A stretch of 64,000 nucleotides of DNA from Shimia sagamensis (lineage in GTDB: Bacteria > Pseudomonadota > Alphaproteobacteria > Rhodobacterales > Rhodobacteraceae), in contig NZ_FXTY01000004.1 of NCBI RefSeq assembly GCF_900182745.1, positions 124,001-188,000 on the forward strand, in the 5' to 3' direction. The notes under the pieces were generated by a model. It worked only from the letters and a program-made list of their open reading frames with translations. It was not told where the DNA came from and searched no databases. Shown here one piece after another: positions 36,533-46,245 of the stretch. Position 1 is the stretch's first letter. Every line of letters starts with the position of its first letter. The translations under genes and the position numbers were made by a program.

Positions 36533-36645
36533 TCTGGCTCCGATCTTGTCTTAGGTCGGACTATGCGAGCGCATTCAGGCTAAAAAAGGGCACCAAGTTG
36601 AAATCTTACGGTCAGATACTGCCCAATTTTGGCCGGAATTGTTAC

Positions 36646-37071
36646 TCAAATCAAGCGTAGGCGGTCGAGCTTGATTGGGATCTCGTGCCGGGTAAGAGCG
36701 GCCTCCAAATCTGTGCGAGGCGGCAAAACATCTTGTGGAATCCGTACTTTGGCGTCGTCGTGCATGATCACGGTGATGCGGAAGGCGACATTAAGACGGG
36801 TGGCGATATGCACAGATTTTATTTGATGGAAACCAAGCTCTGCCTCTTGAGTGGCGTTTTTCCAGCGTATGCCATCTTCATTCAGGTCAAAGGTCGCAAT
36901 TGGATTGAAAGCGACGTCCACCAGTGTCGGGACCATAATAAGAGACAATGCTGCGACAATACCCCAGTGGGTTCCATAAGCGAGGAGGCCGATCAGGCCG
37001 GAACTGACAACAAAGAGCACGATAAGACTGCGCGGGTTGCGGCCATGTTGGGTATGCTGAAGCGTGTCCAC
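36646..37071 (-). CDS. Hypothetical membrane protein (PH-like topology)
   Basis: A 141-residue protein with two adjacent hydrophobic segments (about 16-33 and 36-56) and a soluble C-terminal part starting with FDLNEDGIRWKN and containing ELGFHQIKSV, a layout like that of small bacterial PH-domain membrane proteins. It lies 2 bases after the SDR gene in the same direction and is therefore probably in its operon. The function is unknown. Confidence 0.65.
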   Translation of the reverse strand: MDTLQHTQHGRNPRSLIVLFVVSSGLIGLLAYGTHWGIVAALSLIMVPTLVDVAFNPIATFDLNEDGIRWKNATQEAELGFHQIKSVHIATRLNVAFRITVIMHDDAKVRIPQDVLPPRTDLEAALTRHEIPIKLDRLRLI

Positions 37072-37073
37072 AG

Positions 37074-37811
37074 TCAGCGTCCTCCTGATACGTCGAGTGT
37101 GCTGCCTGTGATGTAGGAGGCGTCATCAGACAACAAAAACATTATAGCGCGGGCAATTTCTTGTGCGGTGCCGGGACGTTGCATCGGAATTTTATGCGCC
37201 AACTGCGATGCGCGATCCGGCGCGCCGCCTTTGGCGTGGATTGCTGTGTCAGTGATGCCGGGACGTAGACAGTTTACGCGAATGCCTTGATTGGCCACTT
37301 CTTCAGCCAGACCTTTTGTAAATGTGTCAATGGCCGCCTTGGAAGCGGCGTAGTCGACATATTCATTGGCGGAGCCCGTGCGGGCGGCAACTGAGCTCAC
37401 GTTTACAATCGCGCCGGAACCTTGCGCTTGCATGCGGATGACGGCTTCTTTCGCGACCAGCATGGCGCCAATGACGTTCACGTCAAACATGCGTTTCAGG
37501 CGCGCGTGGGTGAAGGCGGTGACGGGGGCGCCTTGGTCGACGATGCCGGCGTTATTGGCTAGCGCGTCGACGCGGCCAAACCTGGCGTCGATTGCCTTGA
37601 ACATGGCGTCGATTTGGTCTGGCTCAGCTACGTCAGCCTGAAACAGTTCAGCACGGACGCCTAAGTTATGCGCTGTTTCGGCAATGGATTCAGCACCTTG
37701 CATGTCGCTTCGGTAGTTCAGCGCAAGGTCATAACCCGCTTCAGCCGCCAGCTTGGCAGTGGCGGCGCCAATGCCTGCGCTGGCGCCTGTGATTAATAGA
37801 ACCTTTGACAT
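37074..37811 (-). CDS. Short-chain dehydrogenase/reductase
   Basis: A 245-residue SDR with TGASAGIG (cofactor-binding, about 7-14), NNAG, the catalytic Ser in VNVSSVAART, Tyr-x3-Lys in VDYAASKAAID (about 154-164) and RVNCLRPG. The Arg in NYRSD after strand 2 suggests NADPH. Its start overlaps the pepN stop by one base. The closest families are 3-oxoacyl-ACP reductase and glucose-1-dehydrogenase-like SDRs, but the substrate is open. Confidence 0.88.
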   Translation of the reverse strand: MSKVLLITGASAGIGAATAKLAAEAGYDLALNYRSDMQGAESIAETAHNLGVRAELFQADVAEPDQIDAMFKAIDARFGRVDALANNAGIVDQGAPVTAFTHARLKRMFDVNVIGAMLVAKEAVIRMQAQGSGAIVNVSSVAARTGSANEYVDYAASKAAIDTFTKGLAEEVANQGIRVNCLRPGITDTAIHAKGGAPDRASQLAHKIPMQRPGTAQEIARAIMFLLSDDASYITGSTLDVSGGR

Positions 37812-40396
37812 TACGCCTCCAGAATACGGGTCACCATTTCGGTGGTGTCACGGCTAAGGCCGTTTTGTCCGGCAATGCGCTCCAATTGTGCTTTGAGCAG
37901 CGCCTGACGGTCGTCATCGTAGCGCTTCCATGTTTGGAAAGCGCTGCACATGCGTGCGGTGGTTTGCGGGTTCACCGGATCTAACTTTAGGAGCCAATCT
38001 GCCAGCACTTGGTAAGACGTGCCTGACGTGTGATGGAAACCGGCGTGGTGCGCGGCCATGACACCCATCACGGCACGGAACCGGTTGGGGTTTTTCCAAT
38101 CAAAGTCAGCATGTTGAGTAAGGTTGGCCACCGTGGCCGCAAGGTCTTCGGGTTTGGCAAACATCACCTGCATGGAGAACCATTTGTCGATCACCAGGCG
38201 GTCATCGTTCCATTGGTCATAGAAAGCGGCGATGGCGTTGTCCCCTTTGCCAGCATCTAGCAGTGCGCCAAAGGCGGCCAGTTGCAGCGTCATGTTGTCC
38301 GCGGATTTGTATTGCTTTTCAGCGGCTTCGCCGCCATCCAAACGGGTAAGCAAGGAGAGGGCGGCATTTGCAAGGCTGCGCTTGCCTGCGGGCTCGGCAT
38401 CCGGCGAGAAGGGCCCGGTGACTTGATTGGCGGTGTAAATGTCTGGCAGCAGGTCTGCAAAAGCCTTGGCTTTGGCATCACGCAGAGATTCCGTTGCGGC
38501 ATGGATCGCGGCTGGATCTGGGATTTGACCTTGTTTGTGCAGAATGCCTGCCAATTCGGACTGGGAGGGCTGCCCAAGCATCAGTGCGCGGTAGGCTGGA
38601 TCAAGTCTGTCGTCGCGCAAAAGCGCTTTGAGGCCAGAGAGATAGTCTTCGTTGTGGGCGGTGCCATCAACAATTGCCCCGATCAGGCTGTCGCGTGCCA
38701 GGTTGCGGCCCGCTTCCCAGCGATTGAAAGGATCAGTGTCATGCGCCAGCAGGAAGGCGCGGCGGGCGTTGTCGATATCTTGGGTCAACGTCACCGGGGC
38801 GGAAAAACCGCGTAAAACCGAGGGAATAGGACGGGTGGCGTGGCCTTTGAAAGTGAAACTTTTCTCAGTTTCGGTGAGTTCCAGAACTTGAGTAGGCAGC
38901 ACCTCATCGCCATTGTCGTTTAGCAGTCCCACCGCAACAGGAATGACCTGGGGTGCCTTTGTGTCCTGACCCGGGGTTGGGGCGCTGGACTGGCTGAGGT
39001 GCAGTGTGAAGATGTCGCCCTCAAACTCTTCGCGCACGGTGACTTCGGGTGTGCCGGACTGGGAATACCAAAGTTTGAATTGGGTCAAGTCGCGGCTGGT
39101 GCTGTCTTCAAATACTTTGATCCAATCCTCGATGGTGCAGGCTTGGCTGTCGTGGCGGTCAAAATAGAGGTCGAGCGCTTTGGCGTAGGCGTCATCTCCA
39201 ACCAAAGTTTTCAGCATGCCAATGACTTCGGCGCCTTTTTCATAGACGGTGGCAGTGTAGAAGTTGTTGATTTCCTGAAAGCTTTCGGGGCGCACCGGGT
39301 GGGACAGCGGGCCTTGGTCTTCAGGAAACTGGCGTCCGCGTAGGGCGAGCACATCGTCGATGCGTTTGACGGGTTCGGAGCGCATGTCTGCCGTGAATTG
39401 TGCGTCGCGGTAGACGGTTAGGCCTTCTTTTAGGCAAAGCTGGAACCAATCACGGCAGGTGATGCGGTTGCCGGTCCAGTTGTGGAAATACTCGTGCGCA
39501 ATAATGGCTTCGATGCGTTCAAAGTTGCCGTCTGTGGCGGTTTCAGGAGAGGCCAACACGCAGGAACTGTTGAAGATGTTCAGCCCTTTGTTTTCCATCG
39601 CGCCCATGTTGAAATCATCCACGGCGACGATATTGAATTCATCGAGATCGTATTCGCGACCGTAGACGTCTTCGTCCCATTTCATGGACTTTTTAAGGGC
39701 TTCCATGCCGAAAGCACATTTGTGCTCATCCCCGGGGCGGACGAAGATCGACAGGCGCACGTCTTTGCCGGACATGGTTTTGAATGTGTCTTCATGGGCA
39801 ATCAGATCGCCAGCCACCAAGGCAAAGAGATAAGCTGGCTTGGGCCAAGGGTCGATCCAAACGGCATAGTTGCTGTTGGGCGTGACGGTTTGGTCGGTGC
39901 CGTATTCGTCGCCGTTGCCGTTGGAGAGCAGCTCTGGCGTGTTTTCGACGTTGCCTTCGATGCGCACGGTGAAAGTGGCCATGACGTCCGGACGATCCGG
40001 GTAAAAAGTGATTTTGCGGAAACCTTCGGCCTCACATTGGGTGCAATACATGCCGTTTGACATGTAAAGACCTTCGAGTGCGGTGTTGGCCTCCGGGTTG
40101 ATTTCCACCTCGGCTTCCCAAGTGAAAGGGGCATCGGGGACATCAACTTCGATGCCGCCGTCCACCGCGCGAGGCGTAATCTCCGCGCCGTCAATCTTCG
40201 CATTGATCAGCTTAAGTTGTTCACCATGCAGGAAAAAACGATTATCGATGGCCGCTGGATTTGGACGGAACGCGATTTTGGAAAACACCCGTGTTTTGGT
40301 GGGGTGCAGGCGGAAGGTCAACTCGACGCCATCCACGATGAAGCCAAACGGGGTGTAATCTTTCAGATAGATCGTTTGCGGCGCGGCGTCTTTCAT
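37811..40396 (-). CDS. pepN: Aminopeptidase N
   Basis: A zinc aminopeptidase (M1) of 861 residues, of the gammaproteobacteria/alphaproteobacteria PepN type. I chose the ATG at 40396, which has GGAG six bases upstream; the frame runs to 40450. Motifs: MGAMENKGLNIF (substrate N-terminus recognition), HEYFHNWTGNRIT with HEXXH and the distal Glu in CLKEGLTV, and the four-domain length. It acts in the cytoplasm on peptides. It heads a minus-strand string with the SDR and the small membrane protein genes. Confidence 0.95.
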   Translation of the reverse strand: MKDAAPQTIYLKDYTPFGFIVDGVELTFRLHPTKTRVFSKIAFRPNPAAIDNRFFLHGEQLKLINAKIDGAEITPRAVDGGIEVDVPDAPFTWEAEVEINPEANTALEGLYMSNGMYCTQCEAEGFRKITFYPDRPDVMATFTVRIEGNVENTPELLSNGNGDEYGTDQTVTPNSNYAVWIDPWPKPAYLFALVAGDLIAHEDTFKTMSGKDVRLSIFVRPGDEHKCAFGMEALKKSMKWDEDVYGREYDLDEFNIVAVDDFNMGAMENKGLNIFNSSCVLASPETATDGNFERIEAIIAHEYFHNWTGNRITCRDWFQLCLKEGLTVYRDAQFTADMRSEPVKRIDDVLALRGRQFPEDQGPLSHPVRPESFQEINNFYTATVYEKGAEVIGMLKTLVGDDAYAKALDLYFDRHDSQACTIEDWIKVFEDSTSRDLTQFKLWYSQSGTPEVTVREEFEGDIFTLHLSQSSAPTPGQDTKAPQVIPVAVGLLNDNGDEVLPTQVLELTETEKSFTFKGHATRPIPSVLRGFSAPVTLTQDIDNARRAFLLAHDTDPFNRWEAGRNLARDSLIGAIVDGTAHNEDYLSGLKALLRDDRLDPAYRALMLGQPSQSELAGILHKQGQIPDPAAIHAATESLRDAKAKAFADLLPDIYTANQVTGPFSPDAEPAGKRSLANAALSLLTRLDGGEAAEKQYKSADNMTLQLAAFGALLDAGKGDNAIAAFYDQWNDDRLVIDKWFSMQVMFAKPEDLAATVANLTQHADFDWKNPNRFRAVMGVMAAHHAGFHHTSGTSYQVLADWLLKLDPVNPQTTARMCSAFQTWKRYDDDRQALLKAQLERIAGQNGLSRDTTEMVTRILEA

Positions 40397-40606
40397 CACG
40401 GTCTCCATTGGTTGCTCATCTTGGTGTAGCTTTTCGCGTGGGACCCGCAAGGGGGTAGGCGATTTTTTACAAAATGGATGTGCAGTTTCGCAAATCTATG
40501 GAAAAAGTTGAAAATCCCTTTGGTAAACAAAGGTAACCGGTTTTATTGCCTATAGAAAACATGTGCACTAATTGAGACGCGACGCCAGAGATGAGGAAGA
40601 TTCACA

Positions 40607-42739
40607 ATGACAAAGAGAATTGAGCAGCACGGGCTGCAAATTGCCGACGAGCTCTATGATTTCATTGTGAGCGAGGCGCTTCCAGGTACAGGCGTGGATG
40701 CAGATGATTTCTGGCAGGGCATGAGCCTTCTTGCGCATGATTTTGGCCCTAAGAACCGTGACTTACTGGCCAAGCGCGAGGAAATTCAACAGAAGGTTGA
40801 CGGTTGGCATTTGTCCCGCAAGGGCCAGGCGCATGATGCCGACGCTTATAAGGCGTTCCTTGAGGAGATTGGCTATCTGGTGCCTGAAGGTGCAGACTTT
40901 GCGGTGCAGACAGCCAATGTTGATCCGGAGATTGCAGCGATTCCCGGCCCGCAGTTGGTGGTTCCGATCACCAATGCGCGCTTTGCTTTGAACGCGGCCA
41001 ATGCGCGTTGGGGCAGCCTGTATGACGCGCTTTATGGCACCGATGCGATGGGCGATCTCCCTGCGAGCAAGGCTTACGATTCGGCGCGAGGCGCGCGTGT
41101 GATTGCCTGGGGGCGTGACTTCCTCGACAAGACCCTGCCTCTGGCTCAGGGCTCCTGGAAAGACATTGACGGTCTGTCCATTGAAGATGGGCAGCTGGTG
41201 CCGGCGCTCAAGCTGGCGGATGCCTTTGTGGGACACGTTGGCGATGCAGCCGCACCTACGCGTGTCTTGGTGAAAAACAATGGCCTGCACGTGATTATTG
41301 AAGTGGATCACGCGGGAAATATTGGCGCTGTGGACAAGGCAGGTATCAACGACATCACGCTGGAAAGCGCACTGTCCACGATCATGGATTGTGAGGATTC
41401 CGTCGCCTGTGTGGACGCCGAAGACAAGGTTGTGGCCTATGGAAACTGGCTTGGCCTGATGCGGGGCGACCTTGCGGAGGAGGTCTCCAAAGGCGGCAAG
41501 ACCTTTACGCGCCGCCTTAAAGATGACGTCTCCTTTACCGCAGCGAACGGTGAACAAACCTCGCTGAAAGGTCGCTCGTTGATGTTGGTGCGCAACGTTG
41601 GCCATCTGATGACCAACCCAGCGGTTCTGGATCGGGATGGCAACGAGATTGGCGAAGGTCTTATGGATGCGCTTGTGACCGTGATGATCGCGATGCACGA
41701 CCTGAAGCGGGAGAGTGGAAATTCGGTGCATGGTTCCGTCTATGTGGTGAAGCCGAAGATGCACGGGCCGGAAGAGGTGGCGTTCTCAGATGCGATCTTT
41801 GCCAAGGTTGAGGACATTCTGGGCCTGCCGCGCAACACGGTGAAGATGGGCATCATGGATGAGGAGCGCCGAACAAGCGCCAACCTCAAGGAATGTATCC
41901 GGGCGGCAAAAGGGCGGGTGGCGTTTATCAACACCGGGTTCCTGGACCGCACGGGTGACGAGATCCACACATCGATGGAAGCAGGGGCTTTCCTACGCAA
42001 GGGCGAGATGAAGGCCACGCCTTGGATACTGTCTTACGAGGATCGCAACGTGGACATCGGACTGGCCTGTGGGCTGCAAGGCAAAGCGCAGATTGGCAAA
42101 GGCATGTGGGCCATGCCGGACTTGATGGGCACGATGCTGGAGCAGAAGATTGGCCATCCGAAATCTGGCGCTAACTGTGCCTGGGTGCCATCACCAACCG
42201 CGGCCACACTGCACGCGACGCACTACCACGAGGTGGATGTGCTGGCGCGGCAGGAAGAAATCAAAGCGGGAGGCGCACGCGGGACGTTGGCCGATCTGCT
42301 GACTGTGCCGGTGATGGACGGGCAGAACCTCTCGGACGAAGAGATTGCCGCTGAGGTGGAAAACAACGCACAGGGCATTTTGGGCTATGTGGTGCGCTGG
42401 GTTGATCAGGGCGTGGGCTGTTCCAAAGTGCCTGACATCAATGATGTGGGCCTGATGGAAGACCGCGCGACCTGCCGGATTTCCAGCCAAGGTCTGGCCA
42501 ACTGGCTGCACCAAGGCGTGGTGAGTGAGCCGCAGGTGATGGCTGCGATGCAAAAGATGGCCGCCGTGGTGGATCGGCAAAATGCGAACGATCCGCTTTA
42601 TGCGCCAATGGCGCCAGGTTTTGACAGCATTGCCTTTCAGGCGGCGTGTGATCTGGTGTTCAAAGGGCGCATTCAACCGTCTGGCTATACTGAGCCGGTG
42701 CTGCATGCGCGGCGGTTGGAGTTGAAAGCCCAAGCATAA
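40607..42739 (+). CDS. glcB: Malate synthase G
   Basis: Condenses glyoxylate with acetyl-CoA to malate. The 710-residue length and the N-terminal [11 protein letters not shown] are typical of the monomeric G form. Motifs: [45 protein letters not shown] and [19 protein letters not shown], which carry the catalytic Arg/Glu/Asp region and the Mg2+ site. Roseobacters usually pair it with the ethylmalonyl-CoA pathway or isocitrate lyase; neither is in this window. The 156-base gap upstream is A/T-rich and likely holds the promoter. Confidence 0.96.
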   Translation: MTKRIEQHGLQIADELYDFIVSEALPGTGVDADDFWQGMSLLAHDFGPKNRDLLAKREEIQQKVDGWHLSRKGQAHDADAYKAFLEEIGYLVPEGADFAVQTANVDPEIAAIPGPQLVVPITNARFALNAANARWGSLYDALYGTDAMGDLPASKAYDSARGARVIAWGRDFLDKTLPLAQGSWKDIDGLSIEDGQLVPALKLADAFVGHVGDAAAPTRVLVKNNGLHVIIEVDHAGNIGAVDKAGINDITLESALSTIMDCEDSVACVDAEDKVVAYGNWLGLMRGDLAEEVSKGGKTFTRRLKDDVSFTAANGEQTSLKGRSLMLVRNVGHLMTNPAVLDRDGNEIGEGLMDALVTVMIAMHDLKRESGNSVHGSVYVVKPKMHGPEEVAFSDAIFAKVEDILGLPRNTVKMGIMDEERRTSANLKECIRAAKGRVAFINTGFLDRTGDEIHTSMEAGAFLRKGEMKATPWILSYEDRNVDIGLACGLQGKAQIGKGMWAMPDLMGTMLEQKIGHPKSGANCAWVPSPTAATLHATHYHEVDVLARQEEIKAGGARGTLADLLTVPVMDGQNLSDEEIAAEVENNAQGILGYVVRWVDQGVGCSKVPDINDVGLMEDRATCRISSQGLANWLHQGVVSEPQVMAAMQKMAAVVDRQNANDPLYAPMAPGFDSIAFQAACDLVFKGRIQPSGYTEPVLHARRLELKAQA

Positions 42740-42743
42740 TTTG

Positions 42744-42772
42744 AAGGCCGGGGGCTCCCCGGCCTTTTTCTT
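42744..42772 (+). terminator. Rho-independent terminator after glcB
   Basis: A perfect 10-bp stem (aaggccgggg 42744-42753 with ccccggcctt 42757-42766), a 3-base loop and a following T-rich tract, 5 bases after the glcB stop. Confidence 0.92.
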
Positions 42773-42844
42773 TGCGTTTTGGGGGCTTTCTCATTTGGGA
42801 GACGCGTCCTATGGTTACCTGCGCAACAAGACTAAGAGGCCAGT

Positions 42845-43624
42845 ATGACGCGTCCTGTCGTCGGGATCATCGGCAACCAATATCTGATCAATGACCAATA
42901 TCCGGCACATGCCGGAGGGACCATGAATTCCGAAGCGATTTCAGGGGTTTCGGGCTGTATGCCGCTGTTGATCCCGGCTGATCCACGGTTTGTCTCCGTC
43001 GAAGAATTGCTGGCGCAATGTGATGGCTTTCTGCTGACTGGCGGACGCCCCAATGTGCACCCCGAGGAATATGGCGAGGCGGCGACGGCGGCGCATGGGG
43101 AGTTTGACCGGGCGCGGGATGCGATTGTGCTGCCATTGGTGCGGGCCTGTGTGGAATCTGGGCAACCGTTTATGGGGATTTGCCGGGGATTTCAGGAGGT
43201 TAATGTTGCTATGGGTGGCAGCCTGTATCCGGAAATTCGCGACCTGCCGGGGCGGGACAATCATCGCATGCCGCCGGATGGCACGTTGGAAGAGAAGTTT
43301 GCGCTGCGACATACGGTGGAATTTGGTGAGAATGGTCCGTTCCATCACTTGTTTGGCAGTCAGAAAGTGATGACCAACACGCTGCACGGGCAGGGCATCA
43401 AGCGCGCGGGAAGTCGTGTGATTATAGATGGTTATGCGCCTGATGAAACGCCAGAGGCGATCTATATTGAGGGTGCGCCGGGGTTCACAATGTCGGTGCA
43501 GTGGCATCCGGAATGGGATGCGGCCAATGATCCGGTCAGCCGCCCTTTGTTTGAGGCCTTTGGCGACGCCGTACGGGCCTGGGCACATGGGCAAGAAGCG
43601 CGGTCCATGCTCAAGTCTGCCTAA
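42845..43624 (+). CDS. Gamma-glutamyl-gamma-aminobutyrate hydrolase-like (peptidase C26)
   Basis: A 259-residue class I glutamine amidotransferase-like hydrolase of the PuuD type. The nucleophile elbow is MGICRGFQEVNVAMGGSL (Cys about residue 111), the GG-R-NVHPEEYG segment (about 63-72) is a family mark and the catalytic His is in VQWHPEWD (about 220-227). PuuD cleaves gamma-Glu-GABA in putrescine degradation; here no other puu genes are adjacent, so the substrate may differ. Confidence 0.87.
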   Translation: MTRPVVGIIGNQYLINDQYPAHAGGTMNSEAISGVSGCMPLLIPADPRFVSVEELLAQCDGFLLTGGRPNVHPEEYGEAATAAHGEFDRARDAIVLPLVRACVESGQPFMGICRGFQEVNVAMGGSLYPEIRDLPGRDNHRMPPDGTLEEKFALRHTVEFGENGPFHHLFGSQKVMTNTLHGQGIKRAGSRVIIDGYAPDETPEAIYIEGAPGFTMSVQWHPEWDAANDPVSRPLFEAFGDAVRAWAHGQEARSMLKSA

Positions 43625-43748
43625 AGTTTAACGTCAAACATTGCAGCAATTTGGGCGTCGGTATCACGTCTGTATTGCGACTGTTTCACGACAGTCCGTA
43701 AAACTGGAATATGTTTTGGTTAACGCGGTCAGCGGGCTGGGTTAAGAA

Positions 43749-43784
43749 CGGTTAGGGGCTTGGTCTCTTCCTAGCCCCTAACCG
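43749..43784 (-). terminator. Hairpin after sqdB
   Basis: A 12-bp perfect stem (cggttaggggct 43749-43760 with agcccctaaccg 43773-43784) with a 12-base loop, starting 9 bases after the sqdB stop on the minus strand and followed there by TTCTTAA. It also faces the end of the + strand hydrolase gene. Confidence 0.7.
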
Positions 43785-43793
43785 ATTTGGCTA

Positions 43794-45053
43794 TCAGGCG
43801 CTGTCTTGAATTTGTGCAACGTCACCTGTGTCGCCCCGCGCTTTGCCCTCTTCGAGAGCTTCCACAGTGACAACACCAGGTTTCTGGTTTTTGGTCCAGG
43901 TGGTGGCGGCTGCGACCCGATCCCGGTTGATCCGATCTGCGTATTTTTGAGCAACCTGATAGGTGTCCGACAACAAGCCTTCGGCAAGTGTTGTCGGATT
44001 GAGGCCTAGCTTAAGGAAGCTGGCATTTGACACGCGCAGGTCGTTTTCTGCCGCCTCTTTGCGTGGGTTGTCCACCATAGCCACTTTGGCACCAGTCAGG
44101 CGTGCCACCAAATCTGCGAGCTCCCGCACGCGGTGGGTTTCAGTCATTTGGTTGCGGATGACCGGGCGGTCACCTTTTTCGGGTGGGTTGGAGATAGCCA
44201 GTTCGACACAACGCACAGTGTCGCGGATGTGAATGAAGGCGCGGGTTTGTCCGCCGGTGCCGTGCACGGTGAGCGGGTAGCCGATGGCGGCCTGCATCAG
44301 GAAGCGATTGAGGACGGTGCCGTAGTCGCCATCATAGGCAAAACGGTTGATCAGCCGCTCGTCGCGGCGGGTCTCATCAGTCTGAGTTCCCCAGACAATA
44401 CCTTGGTGCAGATCGGTCACGCGGATGCCGTCGTTCTTGGCGTAGAACTGGAACATCAGCTGATCCATGGTCTTGGTCATGTGGTAGATGCTGCCGGGAT
44501 TGGATGGGTACAGGATTTCGCGGTTGTGGATGACGTTTTCATCACCGCGCACCATGATTTGTTGATACCCTTCCGGAATTTCCAGCCCTGCGCCGTCGTA
44601 GCCATACACCCCCATGGTGCCGAGGTGCACGACGTGTGCGTCGAGATCCAACAGAACAAGTGCGGCCAGCAAATTGTGGGTGGCGTTGATATTGTTGTCG
44701 ACGGTGTACCGTTTGGGGCAAGCGCCACGCATGGAGTAGGGGGCGGATCGTTGCTCGCCAAAATGCACCACTGCGTCAGGTTTCAGCTCGCCGAGTAGAA
44801 TCGCCAGATCGTCGAACTCTTGTGCCACGTCCAGCTCAACAAAATTGATGGTCTTGCCGCTGACCTCTTTCCAGGCCTCAATACGTTCCTGAGTAGATTT
44901 GATCGGTGTCAGGCTGACCACGCCCAAGCGGTTGTCGATCTTGCGGCGCGACAGGTTGTCGACGATGGTGACGTTGTAGCCTTGTTCGCTGAGATAGAGG
45001 GAGGTCGGCCAGCCGCAAAAGCCGTCGCCACCTATTACTAAAACATTGCTCAT
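43794..45053 (-). CDS. sqdB: UDP-sulfoquinovose synthase
   Basis: SqdB makes UDP-sulfoquinovose from UDP-glucose and sulfite for the sulfolipid SQDG. The 419-residue extended SDR has GGDGFCGW (Rossmann loop, about 8-15), VDNLSRRKIDN, HFGEQRSAPYSM (about 97-108) with the family signature, the catalytic THLGTMGVYG-type segment (HLGTMGVYGYDG) and IPEG. These match the plant and Rhodobacter enzymes. The usual partner sqdD/sqdC genes are not adjacent. A 374-base region upstream likely carries the promoter. Confidence 0.9.
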   Translation of the reverse strand: MSNVLVIGGDGFCGWPTSLYLSEQGYNVTIVDNLSRRKIDNRLGVVSLTPIKSTQERIEAWKEVSGKTINFVELDVAQEFDDLAILLGELKPDAVVHFGEQRSAPYSMRGACPKRYTVDNNINATHNLLAALVLLDLDAHVVHLGTMGVYGYDGAGLEIPEGYQQIMVRGDENVIHNREILYPSNPGSIYHMTKTMDQLMFQFYAKNDGIRVTDLHQGIVWGTQTDETRRDERLINRFAYDGDYGTVLNRFLMQAAIGYPLTVHGTGGQTRAFIHIRDTVRCVELAISNPPEKGDRPVIRNQMTETHRVRELADLVARLTGAKVAMVDNPRKEAAENDLRVSNASFLKLGLNPTTLAEGLLSDTYQVAQKYADRINRDRVAAATTWTKNQKPGVVTVEALEEGKARGDTGDVAQIQDSA

Positions 45054-45427
45054 GCGCGTTCTCCTGATTGCTCGCTGAAAGACTGGATTTGTATAGTTTC
45101 GCTGGCGATTTCCAGTTCAGCCGGAATGTGATTTGGTCCAAAGAAGTCTTAAAAGGAGGGGGGTGTAGCAGTATTTAGGTTGCGACCCTCGGAATTTGTG
45201 GAAGTAATGGAAGCGTACGGCGGTGGATGATCGATCGTAAAGCTTAATTACTGAAGCGGGTTGCGCGTGAGACATTGGTTTTGACGGGCATCACCGAGAC
45301 GCCTTGAGAGCGCCCACAATTTCGGACACGAGAACTTTTCCTCACATTTTGCCGGCCCGCGAGGAAAGCGAGTTGTCCGGTCCTGCGCCTCAGAAGGCTT
45401 GTCTGGAGAGGCGGCCCCTTGGGCTAT
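45054..45427. other. sqdB upstream region with a two-part hairpin
   Basis: No gene is visible in these 374 bases. The only clear structure is a nested hairpin at 45323-45379: an outer stem cggaca/tgtccg and an inner stem tttcctc/gaggaaa, with a 17-base loop. It lies about 50 bases beyond the stop of the pentapeptide-repeat gene on the minus strand, so it could be its terminator, but no T-tract follows. Promoter boxes for sqdB cannot be assigned. Confidence 0.4.
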
Positions 45428-46114
45428 TTAGTGAACCCGCAAACCCAATTGTCCAAGCAAGATCGCAGCTTGTTGCTTGGACAGGATAGCGCCTTTAAAG
45501 CGCCTTAAGTCGGACAGCTTGATCCCGCCCAAGTCCGCGCCGCGCAGATCGGCATTTTCAAATCGGCTGTCGATAAGGTGCGTATCCCGCAGCGAACAAT
45601 CCTCAAACACGGCGTCGCGAAAATCACATTGGCTCATGTCAGCGTCGGTAAAATCCACCCGTTTGAGGGTCATCTTGCGAAACGAGAATTTGGGCAGAAC
45701 CGCGAGGGCCAACAACACATCTTCAAACTCAATGCCAATGGTGTGGGTTTCTCTGAGATCAGCCCCGGTCATTTTGCAATTGTGGAATTTTGAATGGGTG
45801 AGAGTGGCACCACGCAGGTTGGCGTTGCTGAAATCACCGCCATCGATTGTGCCGTCCGAAAAATTGACGCCCTGAAGCGAGAGACCGCCGGCGCGGCATC
45901 CCTTTAAAATGACGTCTTCAAGCGTGGCACTTTTGAAAGAGGCTTGGGACAGATTGCAAGCCTCAAACCGCCAACCAGTAAGATCGAGATCGGACAGATC
46001 CTGGCCCTCCAAGGTGCAGCGGGTGACGGTGTGCGGACGTTCAGTTCGGCTGGCTTGTTCAATCTCCGCGCGGGTTGGGCTGCAATCGGCAAACTGGTGG
46101 GTTTTGACAGGCAC
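45428..46114 (-). CDS. Pentapeptide-repeat protein
   Basis: A 228-residue protein mostly of A(D/N)LxX-type five-residue repeats, e.g. DLSDLDLTGWRFEACNLSQA, DFSNANLRGATLTHS and ENADLRGADLGG. Such proteins fold as right-handed quadrilateral helices. The size is close to Qnr-type gyrase-protecting proteins and it has similar breaks in the repeat (about residues 126-142, ALAVLPKFSF) but I cannot claim Qnr activity. It has no signal peptide and stands alone. Confidence 0.85.
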   Translation of the reverse strand: MPVKTHQFADCSPTRAEIEQASRTERPHTVTRCTLEGQDLSDLDLTGWRFEACNLSQASFKSATLEDVILKGCRAGGLSLQGVNFSDGTIDGGDFSNANLRGATLTHSKFHNCKMTGADLRETHTIGIEFEDVLLALAVLPKFSFRKMTLKRVDFTDADMSQCDFRDAVFEDCSLRDTHLIDSRFENADLRGADLGGIKLSDLRRFKGAILSKQQAAILLGQLGLRVH

Positions 46115-46202
46115 GCGGCGCTCCGGAGAATGAAATGTGGGGTAGGGTCTCTAAGCCATACGGTGGAATTTGTGGTTTGGAAAGGCAAAGCAGGATGTGG
46201 GA

Positions 46203-46224
46203 GCGGGAGCCGGGACGCTCCCGC
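46203..46224 (-). terminator. Hairpin after the 46.2 kb SDR gene
   Basis: gcgggag (46203-46209) pairs with ctcccgc (46218-46224) around an 8-base loop, 22 bases after the SDR stop on the minus strand. No T-tract follows. Confidence 0.5.
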
Positions 46225-46245
46225 ATTGTCGTCTGCGTGTTGTGT

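Noticed and set aside
40480-40560. Imperfect GTTTCGCAAA motif upstream of glcB as a RamB-like operator
   Set aside because: It deviates from the TTTGCAAA-type core and no second copy is present, so there is not enough support.
43714-43745. TTAA pair in front of the sqdB end as a CtrA box
   Set aside because: The two TTAA are much farther apart than seven bases, and the position is downstream of two convergent genes.
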